Below, piece by piece: positions 51,952 through 60,417 of a stretch of 64,000 nucleotides of DNA; positions within the stretch are counted from its first letter, which is position 1; the number at the start of each line of letters is the position of its first letter. The stretch comes from Rhizobium sp. CC-YZS058 (lineage in GTDB: Bacteria > Pseudomonadota > Alphaproteobacteria > Rhizobiales > Rhizobiaceae). The position numbers and the translations under genes are program-made. The notes below the pieces were generated by a model. That model did no database searches and was not told the origin of the DNA. It saw only the letters and a program-made list of their open reading frames with translations. The DNA is taken from contig NZ_JAYESJ010000001.1 in assembly GCF_034720595.1 (NCBI RefSeq), forward strand, positions 312,501 to 376,500. Reading direction: 5' to 3'.

Positions 51952-53613
51952 ATGATCAACGATCTCTGGTACAAGAACGCGGTCGTCTATTGTCTCTCGG
52001 TCGAGACCTTCATGGATGCCAATGGCGATGGCGTCGGGGATTTCCAGGGCCTGGCGCGAAGGCTGGATTATCTCGCCGGCCTCGGCATCAGCGCCATTTG
52101 GCTCATGCCCTTTCAGGCCTCGCCCGGGCGCGACGACGGCTATGATGTGTCCGACTATTACACGGTCGATCCGCGCTACGGCACGCTCGGCGATTTCGTC
52201 GAGTTCACCCACGGCGCCAAGCAGCGCGGCATCCGCGTGCTGATCGACCTCGTCGTCAACCACACCTCCGATCAGCACCCCTGGTTCCAGTCCGCCCGCA
52301 GCGATCCGAACTCGCCCTATCGCGACTGGTATGTCTGGTCGAAGACCAAGCCGCCCGGTGCGGACGAGGGCATGGTGTTCCCCGGCGTGCAGAAGACCAC
52401 CTGGACCCGCGACGCGATGGCCAAGGAATATTACTTCCACCGCTTCTACGAGTTCCAGCCCGACCTCAACACCGCCAACCCGGCCGTCCAGGCGGAAATC
52501 CTCAAGATCATGGGCTTCTGGATCCAGCTCGGCGTCTCCGGCTTCCGCATGGATGCGGTGCCTTTCGTGATCGCCGAGAAGGGCGCGGAGATCCGCAAGG
52601 CCAAGCCGCAATTCGAGATGCTCAGAACCTTCCGCGAGTTCCTGCAATGGCGCCAGGGGGACTCGATCATTCTGGCCGAAGCCAATGTCGCGCCCAGGGA
52701 AAACATCCACTACTTCGGCGAGGATGGCGACCGGCTGCAGATGATGTTCAACTTCCACGCCAATCAGAATCTCTTCTATGCACTGGCCAGTGCCGATGCC
52801 CGGCCGCTGGCCAAGGCGCTGGAGGAAACGCGCGAGCACCCGGCGACCGGCCAGTGGGGCCTGTTCCTGCGCAATCACGACGAGCTCGATCTCGGCCGGC
52901 TGAGCGAGAAACAGCGCCAACAGGTCTTCGCCGCCTTCGGCCCGGACAAGGACATGCAGCTCTATGATCGCGGCATCCGGCGGCGTTTGGCGCCGATGCT
53001 CGATGGCGACATGCGTCGGCTGCGCATGGCCTATAGTCTGATGTTCTCGCTGCCGGGCACGCCGGTCATCCGCTATGGCGACGAGATCGGCATGGGCGAC
53101 GACCTCACCTTGCCCGAGCGCAATTGCGCCCGCACGCCGATGCAATGGTCCGACGAGCCGCATGGCGGCTTCACCAAGAGCGACACGCCCGTGCTGCCGG
53201 TGATCGAGAAGACCGTCTACGGCTATCCCCATGTCAATGTCGCCAAGGAGCGGCGCGACCCGGAATCGCTGCTCAACTGGACCGAACGGCTGATCCGAAT
53301 GCGCAAGGAAGCGCCGGAAATCGGCTGGGGCAATTACGAGATCCTCGACAGCGGCGACGAGGGCGTGCTGATCATCCGCTACGATTGGCGCAACAACGCC
53401 GTGCTCTGCGTGCATAACTTCCATGCCCGTCCTGTGGAGGTCGAGTTCCATGTCGGGCTTGAGGACCATGCCGACCGACTGATCGATCTCGCCGATGGCG
53501 GCCACAGCACGGCAAGCGAAACCGGCCGCCACCGCATCCTTCTCGATGCCTATGACTATCGCTGGTACCGCGTAGGCGGCCTCGACTACCTGCTTCGCCG
53601 CAGCGAGACCTGA
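51952..53613 (+). CDS. GH13 alpha-amylase-family enzyme, trehalose-synthase-like
   Basis: A 553-residue GH13 enzyme. The catalytic residues are Asp201 (GFRMDAV), Glu243 (LAEAN) and Asp310 (RNHDE). The N-terminal WYKNAVVYCLSVETFMDANGDGVGDFQGL region, shortened here to its key NGDGVGDF, and the block RNCARTPMQWS near residue 387 are close to trehalose synthase (TreS) and oligo-1,6-glucosidase. TreS interconverts maltose and trehalose; this protein is shorter than TreS fused to maltokinase. Trehalose would suit a stress role, but I see no stress promoter upstream. I start at ATG 51952; the N-terminus before it has no family support. Confidence 0.85.
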   Translation: MINDLWYKNAVVYCLSVETFMDANGDGVGDFQGLARRLDYLAGLGISAIWLMPFQASPGRDDGYDVSDYYTVDPRYGTLGDFVEFTHGAKQRGIRVLIDLVVNHTSDQHPWFQSARSDPNSPYRDWYVWSKTKPPGADEGMVFPGVQKTTWTRDAMAKEYYFHRFYEFQPDLNTANPAVQAEILKIMGFWIQLGVSGFRMDAVPFVIAEKGAEIRKAKPQFEMLRTFREFLQWRQGDSIILAEANVAPRENIHYFGEDGDRLQMMFNFHANQNLFYALASADARPLAKALEETREHPATGQWGLFLRNHDELDLGRLSEKQRQQVFAAFGPDKDMQLYDRGIRRRLAPMLDGDMRRLRMAYSLMFSLPGTPVIRYGDEIGMGDDLTLPERNCARTPMQWSDEPHGGFTKSDTPVLPVIEKTVYGYPHVNVAKERRDPESLLNWTERLIRMRKEAPEIGWGNYEILDSGDEGVLIIRYDWRNNAVLCVHNFHARPVEVEFHVGLEDHADRLIDLADGGHSTASETGRHRILLDAYDYRWYRVGGLDYLLRRSET

Positions 53614-53635
53614 GTTCGTCTTTCGTGCAACGAAA

Positions 53636-53665
53636 AAGCCCGCGGTGCTTGCGCACCGCGGGCTT
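53636..53665. terminator. Bidirectional terminator between the GH13 gene and rpsA
   Basis: A perfect 13-base stem AAGCCCGCGGTGC / GCACCGCGGGCTT with a TTGC loop. A run of five A before it works for rpsA in the reverse direction. It lies 22 bp after the GH13 stop. Confidence 0.92.
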
Positions 53666-53688
53666 CACTTCGGGCAGACAGGAAAGGA

Positions 53689-55395
53689 TTACTCGTTGCC
53701 GCCGCGGTTCTTCAGGGCTGCGCCCAGGATGTCGCCGAGCGAGGCGCCGGAGTCCGACGAACCGAACTGGGCCACGGCTTCCTTCTCTTCTGCGATCTCG
53801 AGAGCCTTGATCGACAGCATGACCTTGCGGTCCTTCTTGGAGAAGTTCGTCACGCGGGCATCGACGGTCTGGCCGACCGAGAAGCGCTCGGGGCGCTGGT
53901 CGTCGCGATCGCGGGCCAGGTCGTTGCGGCGGATGAAGGAGGTGATGTCTTCGTGGTTGACGAGACGAACCTCGATACCGCCGTCATTGACCGCGGTAAC
54001 TTCGCAGGAAACGACCGCGTTCTTGCGCAGTTCGCCCGAGGCAGCGGCGTCGCCGACCGAATCACGGCCGAGCTGCTTGATGCCGAGCGAGATGCGCTCC
54101 TTGTCGACGTCCACATCCAGAACGACAGCCTTGACGACGTCGCCCTTGTTGTACTCCTCGATGACCTGCTCGCCCGGACGGTTCCAGTCGAGGTCGGAGA
54201 GGTGCACCATGCCGTCCACGTCGCCTTCGAGGCCGATGAACAGGCCGAATTCGGTCTTGTTCTTGACTTCGCCTTCGACCTCGGTGCCAGCCGGATGGCT
54301 GTGCGCGAAAGCCTGCCACGGGTTCTCGAGCGTCTGCTTGAGGCCGAGCGAGATGCGGCGCTTGGTCGGGTCGACTTCGAGAACGACAACCTCGACTTCC
54401 TGCGTCGTGGACAGGATCTTGCCGGGGTGAACGTTCTTCTTGGTCCAGGACATTTCCGAAATGTGGATCAGGCCTTCGATGCCCGGCTCCAGCTCGACGA
54501 AGGCGCCGTAGTCGGTGATGTTGGTCACCGTGCCGGAGATCTTCTTGCCGGTCGGGTACTTGGCGCCGATGCCATCCCACGGATCGCTCTCGAGCTGCTT
54601 CATGCCGAGCGAGATGCGGTGGGTTTCCTGGTTGATGCGGATGATCTGAACCTTGACCTGCTGGCCGATGTTCAGGATTTCCGACGGATGGTTGACGCGG
54701 CGCCAGGCCATGTCGGTCACGTGCAGCAGGCCGTCGATGCCGCCGAGGTCCACGAACGCACCGTAATCGGTGATGTTCTTGACCACGCCGTCGACAACCT
54801 GGCCCTCTTCGAGGTTCTGGACGATTTCCGAGCGCTGTTCGGCGCGGGACTCTTCGAGAACCGTGCGGCGCGAAACGACGATGTTGCCGCGGCGCTTGTC
54901 CATCTTGAGGATTTCGAAGGGCTGCGGGTTGTGCATCAGCGGGGTGACGTCGCGGATCGGACGGATATCGACCTGGCTGCGCGGCAGGAAGGCAACGGCA
55001 CCATCCAGATCGACGGTGAAGCCACCCTTGACCTGATTGAAGATGACGCCTTCGACGCGCTCGCCGTTCTCGAACTTGACTTCGAGACGCATCCAGCTCT
55101 CCTCGCGGCGAGCCTTCTCGCGCGACAGAACGGCTTCACCCAGCGCGTTTTCGATGCGCTCGACATAGACCTCGACTTCGTCGCCGACCTTCAGCGAGCC
55201 GTCCTTGGCCTTGGCGCCGAATTCCTTGAGCGCCACGCGGCCCTCGACCTTGAGGCCGACGTCGACAATGGCAACGTCCTTCTCGATCGCGGTGATGATG
55301 CCCTTGGTGACGTAGCCTTCGGCGAGGTCCGTCTTTGCGAAGGATTCCTGCAGAAGCGCTGCGAAATCGTCGCGGGTGGGGTTTGCTTGGGACAT
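53689..55395 (-). CDS. rpsA: 30S ribosomal protein S1
   Basis: A 568-residue S1 with six S1 RNA-binding repeats of about 70-85 residues each; typical strands such as VKNITDYGAFVDLGG and VTNITDYGAFVELEPG begin the third and fourth repeats. S1 binds mRNA on the 30S subunit and is needed for translation of most messages. The start at MSQANPTRDDF is chosen over a longer open frame; rhizobial S1 proteins begin in this way. It is 140 bp behind cmk on the same strand. Confidence 0.97.
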   Translation of the reverse strand: MSQANPTRDDFAALLQESFAKTDLAEGYVTKGIITAIEKDVAIVDVGLKVEGRVALKEFGAKAKDGSLKVGDEVEVYVERIENALGEAVLSREKARREESWMRLEVKFENGERVEGVIFNQVKGGFTVDLDGAVAFLPRSQVDIRPIRDVTPLMHNPQPFEILKMDKRRGNIVVSRRTVLEESRAEQRSEIVQNLEEGQVVDGVVKNITDYGAFVDLGGIDGLLHVTDMAWRRVNHPSEILNIGQQVKVQIIRINQETHRISLGMKQLESDPWDGIGAKYPTGKKISGTVTNITDYGAFVELEPGIEGLIHISEMSWTKKNVHPGKILSTTQEVEVVVLEVDPTKRRISLGLKQTLENPWQAFAHSHPAGTEVEGEVKNKTEFGLFIGLEGDVDGMVHLSDLDWNRPGEQVIEEYNKGDVVKAVVLDVDVDKERISLGIKQLGRDSVGDAAASGELRKNAVVSCEVTAVNDGGIEVRLVNHEDITSFIRRNDLARDRDDQRPERFSVGQTVDARVTNFSKKDRKVMLSIKALEIAEEKEAVAQFGSSDSGASLGDILGAALKNRGGNE

Positions 55396-55535
55396 GAAAT
55401 CTCCTGGTCGTGCTCCGATGGCTCGGGACACGGGCGCCGGGGGTTGGCTGTTGAACATATCCGATCCACCGTCCGCCTTCCGCTTGGAGCGGGAAGGCAA
55501 TAGTCCGGCGCGGGGAAGGCCGGATCGGAACATCT

Positions 55536-56168
55536 CTATTTCGATGCTGAAATCGCGGCGTCGATCAGAGCCTTGGCCGCAGAAAACGCCGCCTCTATAC
55601 TCATTTCGGACGTGTCGATCAAGTGCGCGTCGGGCGCGGGGCGCAGCGGGCTGTCCTCGCGCTCCATGTCGCGCGCATCGCGCTTGGCGATATCGGCGAG
55701 AACGGCGAGATAATCGGCGGGCACGCCATGTCCGGTCATCTCGTCGAAGCGGCGCCGGGCACGCACCTCAGGCGACGCGGTGACATAGAGCTTCACCGGC
55801 GCCTCGGGGCAGACGACGGTGCCGATGTCGCGCCCGTCGAGCACGGCGCCCGGCGCGCGGCGGGAGAAGGCGCGCTGCGCTTCCACCAGCGCCCGGCGCA
55901 CCGAAGGCATGACGGCGATCCTGGAGGCCGCCTCGCCGATCTCATGCGCGGAGAGCACCGCGCGGTCGAGACCGGCGAGATCCACCTGAAAGGCCATGGC
56001 TTCCGCCACCGCCTCATTGTCCAGCGGCGCCCCGGCCTCCAGCAGCGCCTTGGCGGTCGCGCGGTAGGTAAGGCCCGTATCGAGATGGTGAAAGCCGAAT
56101 TCGGCGGCGATGCGGCGCGACAGCGTTCCCTTGCCGGCAGCCGCCGGTCCGTCGATGGCGATGATCAT
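55536..56168 (-). CDS. cmk: Cytidylate kinase
   Basis: A 210-residue CMP/dCMP kinase. The P-loop is GPAAAGKGT (residues 7-15), followed by [10 protein letters not shown], and the [13 protein letters not shown] motif contains the CMP-binding Arg and Asp. It phosphorylates CMP and dCMP. The cmk-rpsA pair is conserved. In many alphaproteobacteria aroA lies just upstream of cmk; here only 254 bp separate cmk from the TIGR02300 gene. Confidence 0.95.
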   Translation of the reverse strand: MIIAIDGPAAAGKGTLSRRIAAEFGFHHLDTGLTYRATAKALLEAGAPLDNEAVAEAMAFQVDLAGLDRAVLSAHEIGEAASRIAVMPSVRRALVEAQRAFSRRAPGAVLDGRDIGTVVCPEAPVKLYVTASPEVRARRRFDEMTGHGVPADYLAVLADIAKRDARDMEREDSPLRPAPDAHLIDTSEMSIEAAFSAAKALIDAAISASK

Positions 56169-56315
56169 GCGCGTCCGGCTCCCTTTGCTTCCGGCATGGC
56201 GCCGGTCCCTCGCGACCCCCGCCTGTTAGCGGAATGTCGCGGCTCGCGCCATGGGCTCACGCCCTCAAACCCGGCCGTTTCCGCCGCAACCACAGGACTT
56301 TGCGGCAGTTTGGCT

Positions 56316-56344
56316 TTGACAGGCACGGGAGAGACGATTATGGG
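56316..56344 (+). promoter_or_regulatory. Sigma-70-type promoter before the TIGR02300 gene
   Basis: TTGACA (56316-56321), 17 bp, TATGGG (56339-56344), about 78 nt before the GTG start at 56423. Confidence 0.5.
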
Positions 56345-56422
56345 GACCGGCACATTCATCTCCCCATTCACCGCCGGTTTTCCGGCAGACGCCGGATTCC
56401 GGTCGTTTGAGAGGCTCTGACA

Positions 56423-56806
56423 GTGGCAAAAGCGGAACTTGGAACCAAGCGCATCGACCCGGAAACGGGCCGGAAGTTCTACGACCTGAACAAGGATCCG
56501 ATCGTCTCGCCTTACACAGGCAAGTCCTACCCGCTCTCCTTCTTCGAGGAAACCTCGGTGGCCAAGGTTCTGGAGAAGGCCGAGGAAGAGGATGTCGCCG
56601 AAGTCGATACCGAGAACACGGAAGTCGAACTCGTCTCGCTCGAAGAAGCCGACGACAATGCCAGCGGCGACGATCTGCCGGATCTGGGCGACGACGAGGT
56701 CGAGATCGACAATGACGACGACACCTTCCTTGAAGAGGAAGACGACGACGACAATGACGGCCTGTCCGACCTGATCGGCGTCAACGACGACGACGACGAA
56801 GTCTGA
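56423..56806 (+). CDS. TIGR02300 family protein with acidic tail
   Basis: A 127-residue protein with the family N-terminus AKAELGTKRIDPETGRKFYD and PIVSPYTGKSYP, which resembles a small zinc-ribbon-like fold without its cysteines, followed by an extremely acidic C-terminal half (Asp/Glu runs from about residue 55). It starts with GTG at 56423. TIGR02300 proteins are nearly restricted to Alphaproteobacteria and have no known function. It is typical that the gene lies near tRNA-Ala and cmk-rpsA in rhizobia. Confidence 0.88.
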   Translation: MAKAELGTKRIDPETGRKFYDLNKDPIVSPYTGKSYPLSFFEETSVAKVLEKAEEEDVAEVDTENTEVELVSLEEADDNASGDDLPDLGDDEVEIDNDDDTFLEEEDDDDNDGLSDLIGVNDDDDEV

Positions 56807-57014
56807 TTTTTTTCGCCCGCGCGGCGCCTGGCTCCCGCCCGGGCCGCACGGCACGGTCGCCCGCTAAACGCGGTCGGCAAAAGAATTTTCCCGGTGGTGG
56901 TTTTTTCGACTTGACCATCTCCGGGAAGCGGAAGTAAGAAGCCGCACCGCTTGAGAACGAGGCCAACGCCTCGCACGCAGCGGATCCCGGACCGGCCAAA
57001 ACCGGAACCCGAAT

Positions 57015-57090
<76 letters not shown>

Positions 57091-57305
57091 AATTCCTTCT
57101 TCATTCCACGCCAGTGTTGAGCGCTTCGACGGCAGCAGTCTGACCGGTCACCCTCAGCCCTTGTCAAAGTTTGGTCCGCCGATCGCCTTCATCCCGTCCT
57201 CAGGGTGAGAGCTGAACCATATCGCTGCCGATGAAACCGGTTGCGGCAGGGCGAAGCGGTGTTGGAGCTCGGCATTGTCCAGCGTCTGCGACGCGGACAT
57301 GCACC

Positions 57306-59096
57306 TTACTGCGCGGGATCGGGTTGATCCTGCGGGATGGGGGCGTGAGGATCTTCGATGAAGAATTCGAAGCGATCGCGGCCCTGATTCTTGGCTTTGT
57401 AGAGGGCGATATCCGCGTTCAGTAGCAGGTGCCGCGGATCGAAGTCGGTGCGATGGCCGATGGCGATGCCGATGCTGCAGCCAAGGCAACATTCGATCGT
57501 GTCGATCAGCACCGGCTTGCGCATCGCCTCGATGATGCGCCCGGCGAGGCTCGACAGCGCGTCGAGATTGGTCAGCCCCGGCGCGAGCAACACGAATTCG
57601 TCGCCGCCGACGCGGGCGGAGAGATCGGCGCTGCGCGTGTTCTCGCGCAGAATGGTGGCGGCATGGGTCAGCACCAGGTCGCCGACATGGTGGCCGTGCG
57701 TATCGTTGATCTGCTTGAAGCGATCGAGATCGATATGCAGGACGCTCATGCCGATCTGCGCCAGATCCGGCATGGCTGCGATGCGCGCCAGTTCGTTGTC
57801 GAGTGAGCGCCGGTTCGGCAGGTTGGTCAGCGGATCGAGCAGGGCCACGCGCTCGATGGCCGCCTTGGCGGCCTCAAGTTCGCGGTTGCGGGCCTCGGTC
57901 AGGCTATGGGCTTCCTCGATCGCCTTTCGCAGCCGGCGATCGTCGGTCACGTCCCAATTGGCGCCGATCATCCGGCGGTGGCCGTTTGAATCGAGAAAGG
58001 GCAGGGCGTGGCAGCAGATGTGGCGCACCTCGCCGTTGGAAAGCACGATGCGGTATTCGTCGTAATTGGGCTGGAGAAGGGCCAGATCGTGATCGACCTT
58101 GGACAGGACGCGTTCACGATCCTCCGGGTGGAGGATGCGTTCCCAGGTTTCCCCGATCTTGACGTCGTGAGTCTCAGGAACTCCGAACACGCGGAACTGA
58201 CCCTTGTCCCACTCGACCTCCCCCGTCGTCAGGTTCGCCTCGAACACGCCGATGCCTGATGCCTCGAGGGCCACCGAAAGCCGGCGAGACAGGCGCTCCA
58301 GCGTCTCCTCCGCGTGCTTTCTCTCGGTAATGTCGATATCGGTGCCGATGATCCGGGCCGGCTTGCCGTCCGGCCCCCATTCGACGGTGGAACTGCGACA
58401 CTCGATCCAGATCCAGCTGCCGTCTGGCTTGCGCATGCGGTAGTCATAGACATTGCAGCTCTCGTCGCCGTCGCGCTGGCGCATCACCATGTCCAGAACA
58501 CGGTCGATGTCGTCGGGATGAATCGCCTCCAGCACTTCGGGCAAGGTGATCGGCAGCGTCTCCGCCGGGTCGAGCCCCCGCAGCTTCTTCCAGGAGTCGG
58601 CATAGACAGATGCGTTGCTGTGCAGGTCAAACTCCCAGATGCCGGTTTTCGCGTTGGAGAGCGCGAGGTTCCAGCGTGACAGGGTTCTGAGCAACTCGGT
58701 CTCGCGGGCCGCAATGTCGGACAGATCCTGGAACTGCACCAGTACGGCCGGCGTGTCGAACCCGTCCGGCACTCCCTTCAGATGCAGCCGGTATTGGCGC
58801 AGATCCCCACCTGTCTTGACCGCCACATCCCGCACCCCGATCGTCTCCGGCGCCTGCTGCAGCAGGTCGATCTGCGTCAGAAGGGAGCTGATGTCGTCCG
58901 TTTGGATCAGGGCGCCGACATGCCTGCCGTGGTGGTCGTCAAGGCCGAACAGATCGACCGCCAGGCCGTTGGCATCCGTGATCCGTCCCGTCGTGTCCAC
59001 CACAATCGAGGGAAGAGGCAGGGCCCGAAGCCACGCCCGGTCGTGCTGATTGAGGGTAGTCGGACTTTCGCTGAACGATGTAGGATGCGGCGCCAA
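57306..59096 (-). CDS. Diguanylate cyclase with three PAS domains
   Basis: A 596-residue protein with three PAS-type domains (about residues 20-130, 140-260 and 270-395; the second and third end in the PAC-type DITERK and DVTDDR) and a C-terminal GGDEF domain (about 425-580). The active-site motif is RVGGDEFVLL and the product-inhibition I-site RxxD is present five residues upstream (RSAD). There is no EAL domain and no transmembrane segment, so it should be a cytoplasmic c-di-GMP synthase controlled by small molecules or redox state. Confidence 0.93.
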   Translation of the reverse strand: MAPHPTSFSESPTTLNQHDRAWLRALPLPSIVVDTTGRITDANGLAVDLFGLDDHHGRHVGALIQTDDISSLLTQIDLLQQAPETIGVRDVAVKTGGDLRQYRLHLKGVPDGFDTPAVLVQFQDLSDIAARETELLRTLSRWNLALSNAKTGIWEFDLHSNASVYADSWKKLRGLDPAETLPITLPEVLEAIHPDDIDRVLDMVMRQRDGDESCNVYDYRMRKPDGSWIWIECRSSTVEWGPDGKPARIIGTDIDITERKHAEETLERLSRRLSVALEASGIGVFEANLTTGEVEWDKGQFRVFGVPETHDVKIGETWERILHPEDRERVLSKVDHDLALLQPNYDEYRIVLSNGEVRHICCHALPFLDSNGHRRMIGANWDVTDDRRLRKAIEEAHSLTEARNRELEAAKAAIERVALLDPLTNLPNRRSLDNELARIAAMPDLAQIGMSVLHIDLDRFKQINDTHGHHVGDLVLTHAATILRENTRSADLSARVGGDEFVLLAPGLTNLDALSSLAGRIIEAMRKPVLIDTIECCLGCSIGIAIGHRTDFDPRHLLLNADIALYKAKNQGRDRFEFFIEDPHAPIPQDQPDPAQ

Positions 59097-59343
59097 TTCT
59101 CTGTCCGTCTGTCTGGTTTAGATGTAGGTATATTACAATGTGTGCGGGTACGTAAAGCGGATGTTCTCTGCCCTTCGTCAGGAAGGCCAAAGAACCGGCC
59201 GCACTGGCGCGACTCCGCTTCGATCCGCCCGAGGCGCCGCCACTTTCCTCTCCTTACGGCTTGACCCGAGCCAATGCCCGTCGTTCAACAGGCAGCCTGC
59301 GGCGCGGATGAGGCGCGTCGGGGACGGAGAGTTGGGAGGATGA

Positions 59344-60375
59344 ATGAAAGCGCTGTTTCTCGAAGAGGTTGGCCGGCTGGTCGTGCGGGAGGTGGAAACG
59401 CCTGTGCCGGGGCCCGAGGAGCTTCTGGTGCGGGTGGAGGCCTGCGGAATCTGCGGCACCGATCGCCATCTCTATCGCGGCGAGTTTCCCGCCAAGCCGC
59501 CGGTCACGCTCGGCCATGAGTTTTCCGGTGTGATCGAGGCTGTGGGGCGCGATGTCGTCGATTTCCGGCCGGGCATGCGCGTGACGGGCGACCCGAACAT
59601 CGCCTGCGGCCGCTGCGCCCAGTGCCAGAAGGGCCGGGTCAATCTCTGCCTCAATCTCCAGGCGATCGGAATCCACCGGAATGGCGGCTTCGCCGATTAT
59701 GTCGTTCTCCCGCAAACCCAGGCGCATTCCCTTCCCGAAACGCTCGATCCGCTGGGGGGCGCCTTCTGCGAGCCGCTTGCCTGCTGCCTGCATGGCGTCG
59801 ACCTCGCCAAAATCGCGGTCGGATCCTCGGTGGTCGTCATCGGCGGCGGAGTGATCGGCCTGCTCACCGTGCAGTTGGCGCGGCTTGCCGGTGCAACGCG
59901 CATCGTGCTCGTGACCCGCAGCGCCGCCAAGCGCGCGCTGGCGATCCGCCTCGGCGCGACGGATGGCCTGGACTTGACCGAGGGCGATGTCGTTGCGCGG
60001 CTGACAGGCGCGGACGGGCTTCTTCCCGGCGGGGCGGATGTCGTCTTCGAATGCGCGGGGCTCGCCGAAACCGTGGAGCAGGCGCCGCGGCTGACCGCGC
60101 GGGGCGGAACCTGCGTGCTGCTCGGCGTGCTGCCGGCCGGCGAAAAGGTGGCGTTCGAGCCCTTCGATCTCCTCTTCCGCGAGGTTTCGGTCATCACCTC
60201 CTTCCTTAACCCGCACACCCATCGCCGCGCGGCGGCGTTGATCGCCAGCGGTGCCGTCACGGTCGCCCCCCTGGTTAGCCGTGTCGTCGACCTCAATGAA
60301 GCCGTGGCGGCCATCAGCGGGCCGGCGGCCGGCGGCGAGATCCGGGTGCTGGTGGTGCCGGGCCACGCGCAGTAG
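59344..60375 (+). CDS. Zinc-dependent medium-chain alcohol/polyol dehydrogenase
   Basis: A 343-residue MDR enzyme. Cys37 and His58-Glu59 (LGHEF) are catalytic-zinc ligands; the structural zinc cysteines are Cys88, Cys91, Cys94 and Cys102. The NAD-binding motif is VIGGGVIGLLTVQLA (about residues 165-179). The closest families are threonine, sorbitol and 2,3-butanediol dehydrogenases. The substrate is not clear. It has GGGAGGA upstream. It lies 42 bp before the D-lactate dehydrogenase gene in the same direction, so a joint role in hydroxy-acid or alcohol use is likely. Confidence 0.88.
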   Translation: MKALFLEEVGRLVVREVETPVPGPEELLVRVEACGICGTDRHLYRGEFPAKPPVTLGHEFSGVIEAVGRDVVDFRPGMRVTGDPNIACGRCAQCQKGRVNLCLNLQAIGIHRNGGFADYVVLPQTQAHSLPETLDPLGGAFCEPLACCLHGVDLAKIAVGSSVVVIGGGVIGLLTVQLARLAGATRIVLVTRSAAKRALAIRLGATDGLDLTEGDVVARLTGADGLLPGGADVVFECAGLAETVEQAPRLTARGGTCVLLGVLPAGEKVAFEPFDLLFREVSVITSFLNPHTHRRAAALIASGAVTVAPLVSRVVDLNEAVAAISGPAAGGEIRVLVVPGHAQ

Positions 60376-60417
60376 ACAGAGGTCGGCATCAAAGCGGGCA
60401 TCGGAGGCAGAAGGCGC

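Noticed and set aside
51889..53532. A 547-codon reverse open frame antisense to the GH13 gene
   Set aside because: The GH13 catalytic residues on the forward strand are intact and the reverse frame has no recognisable domain.
53953..55503. A 516-codon forward open frame antisense to rpsA
   Set aside because: Shadow of the strongly biased rpsA codons; its Asp/Leu/Val-rich composition is an artefact of the opposite strand.
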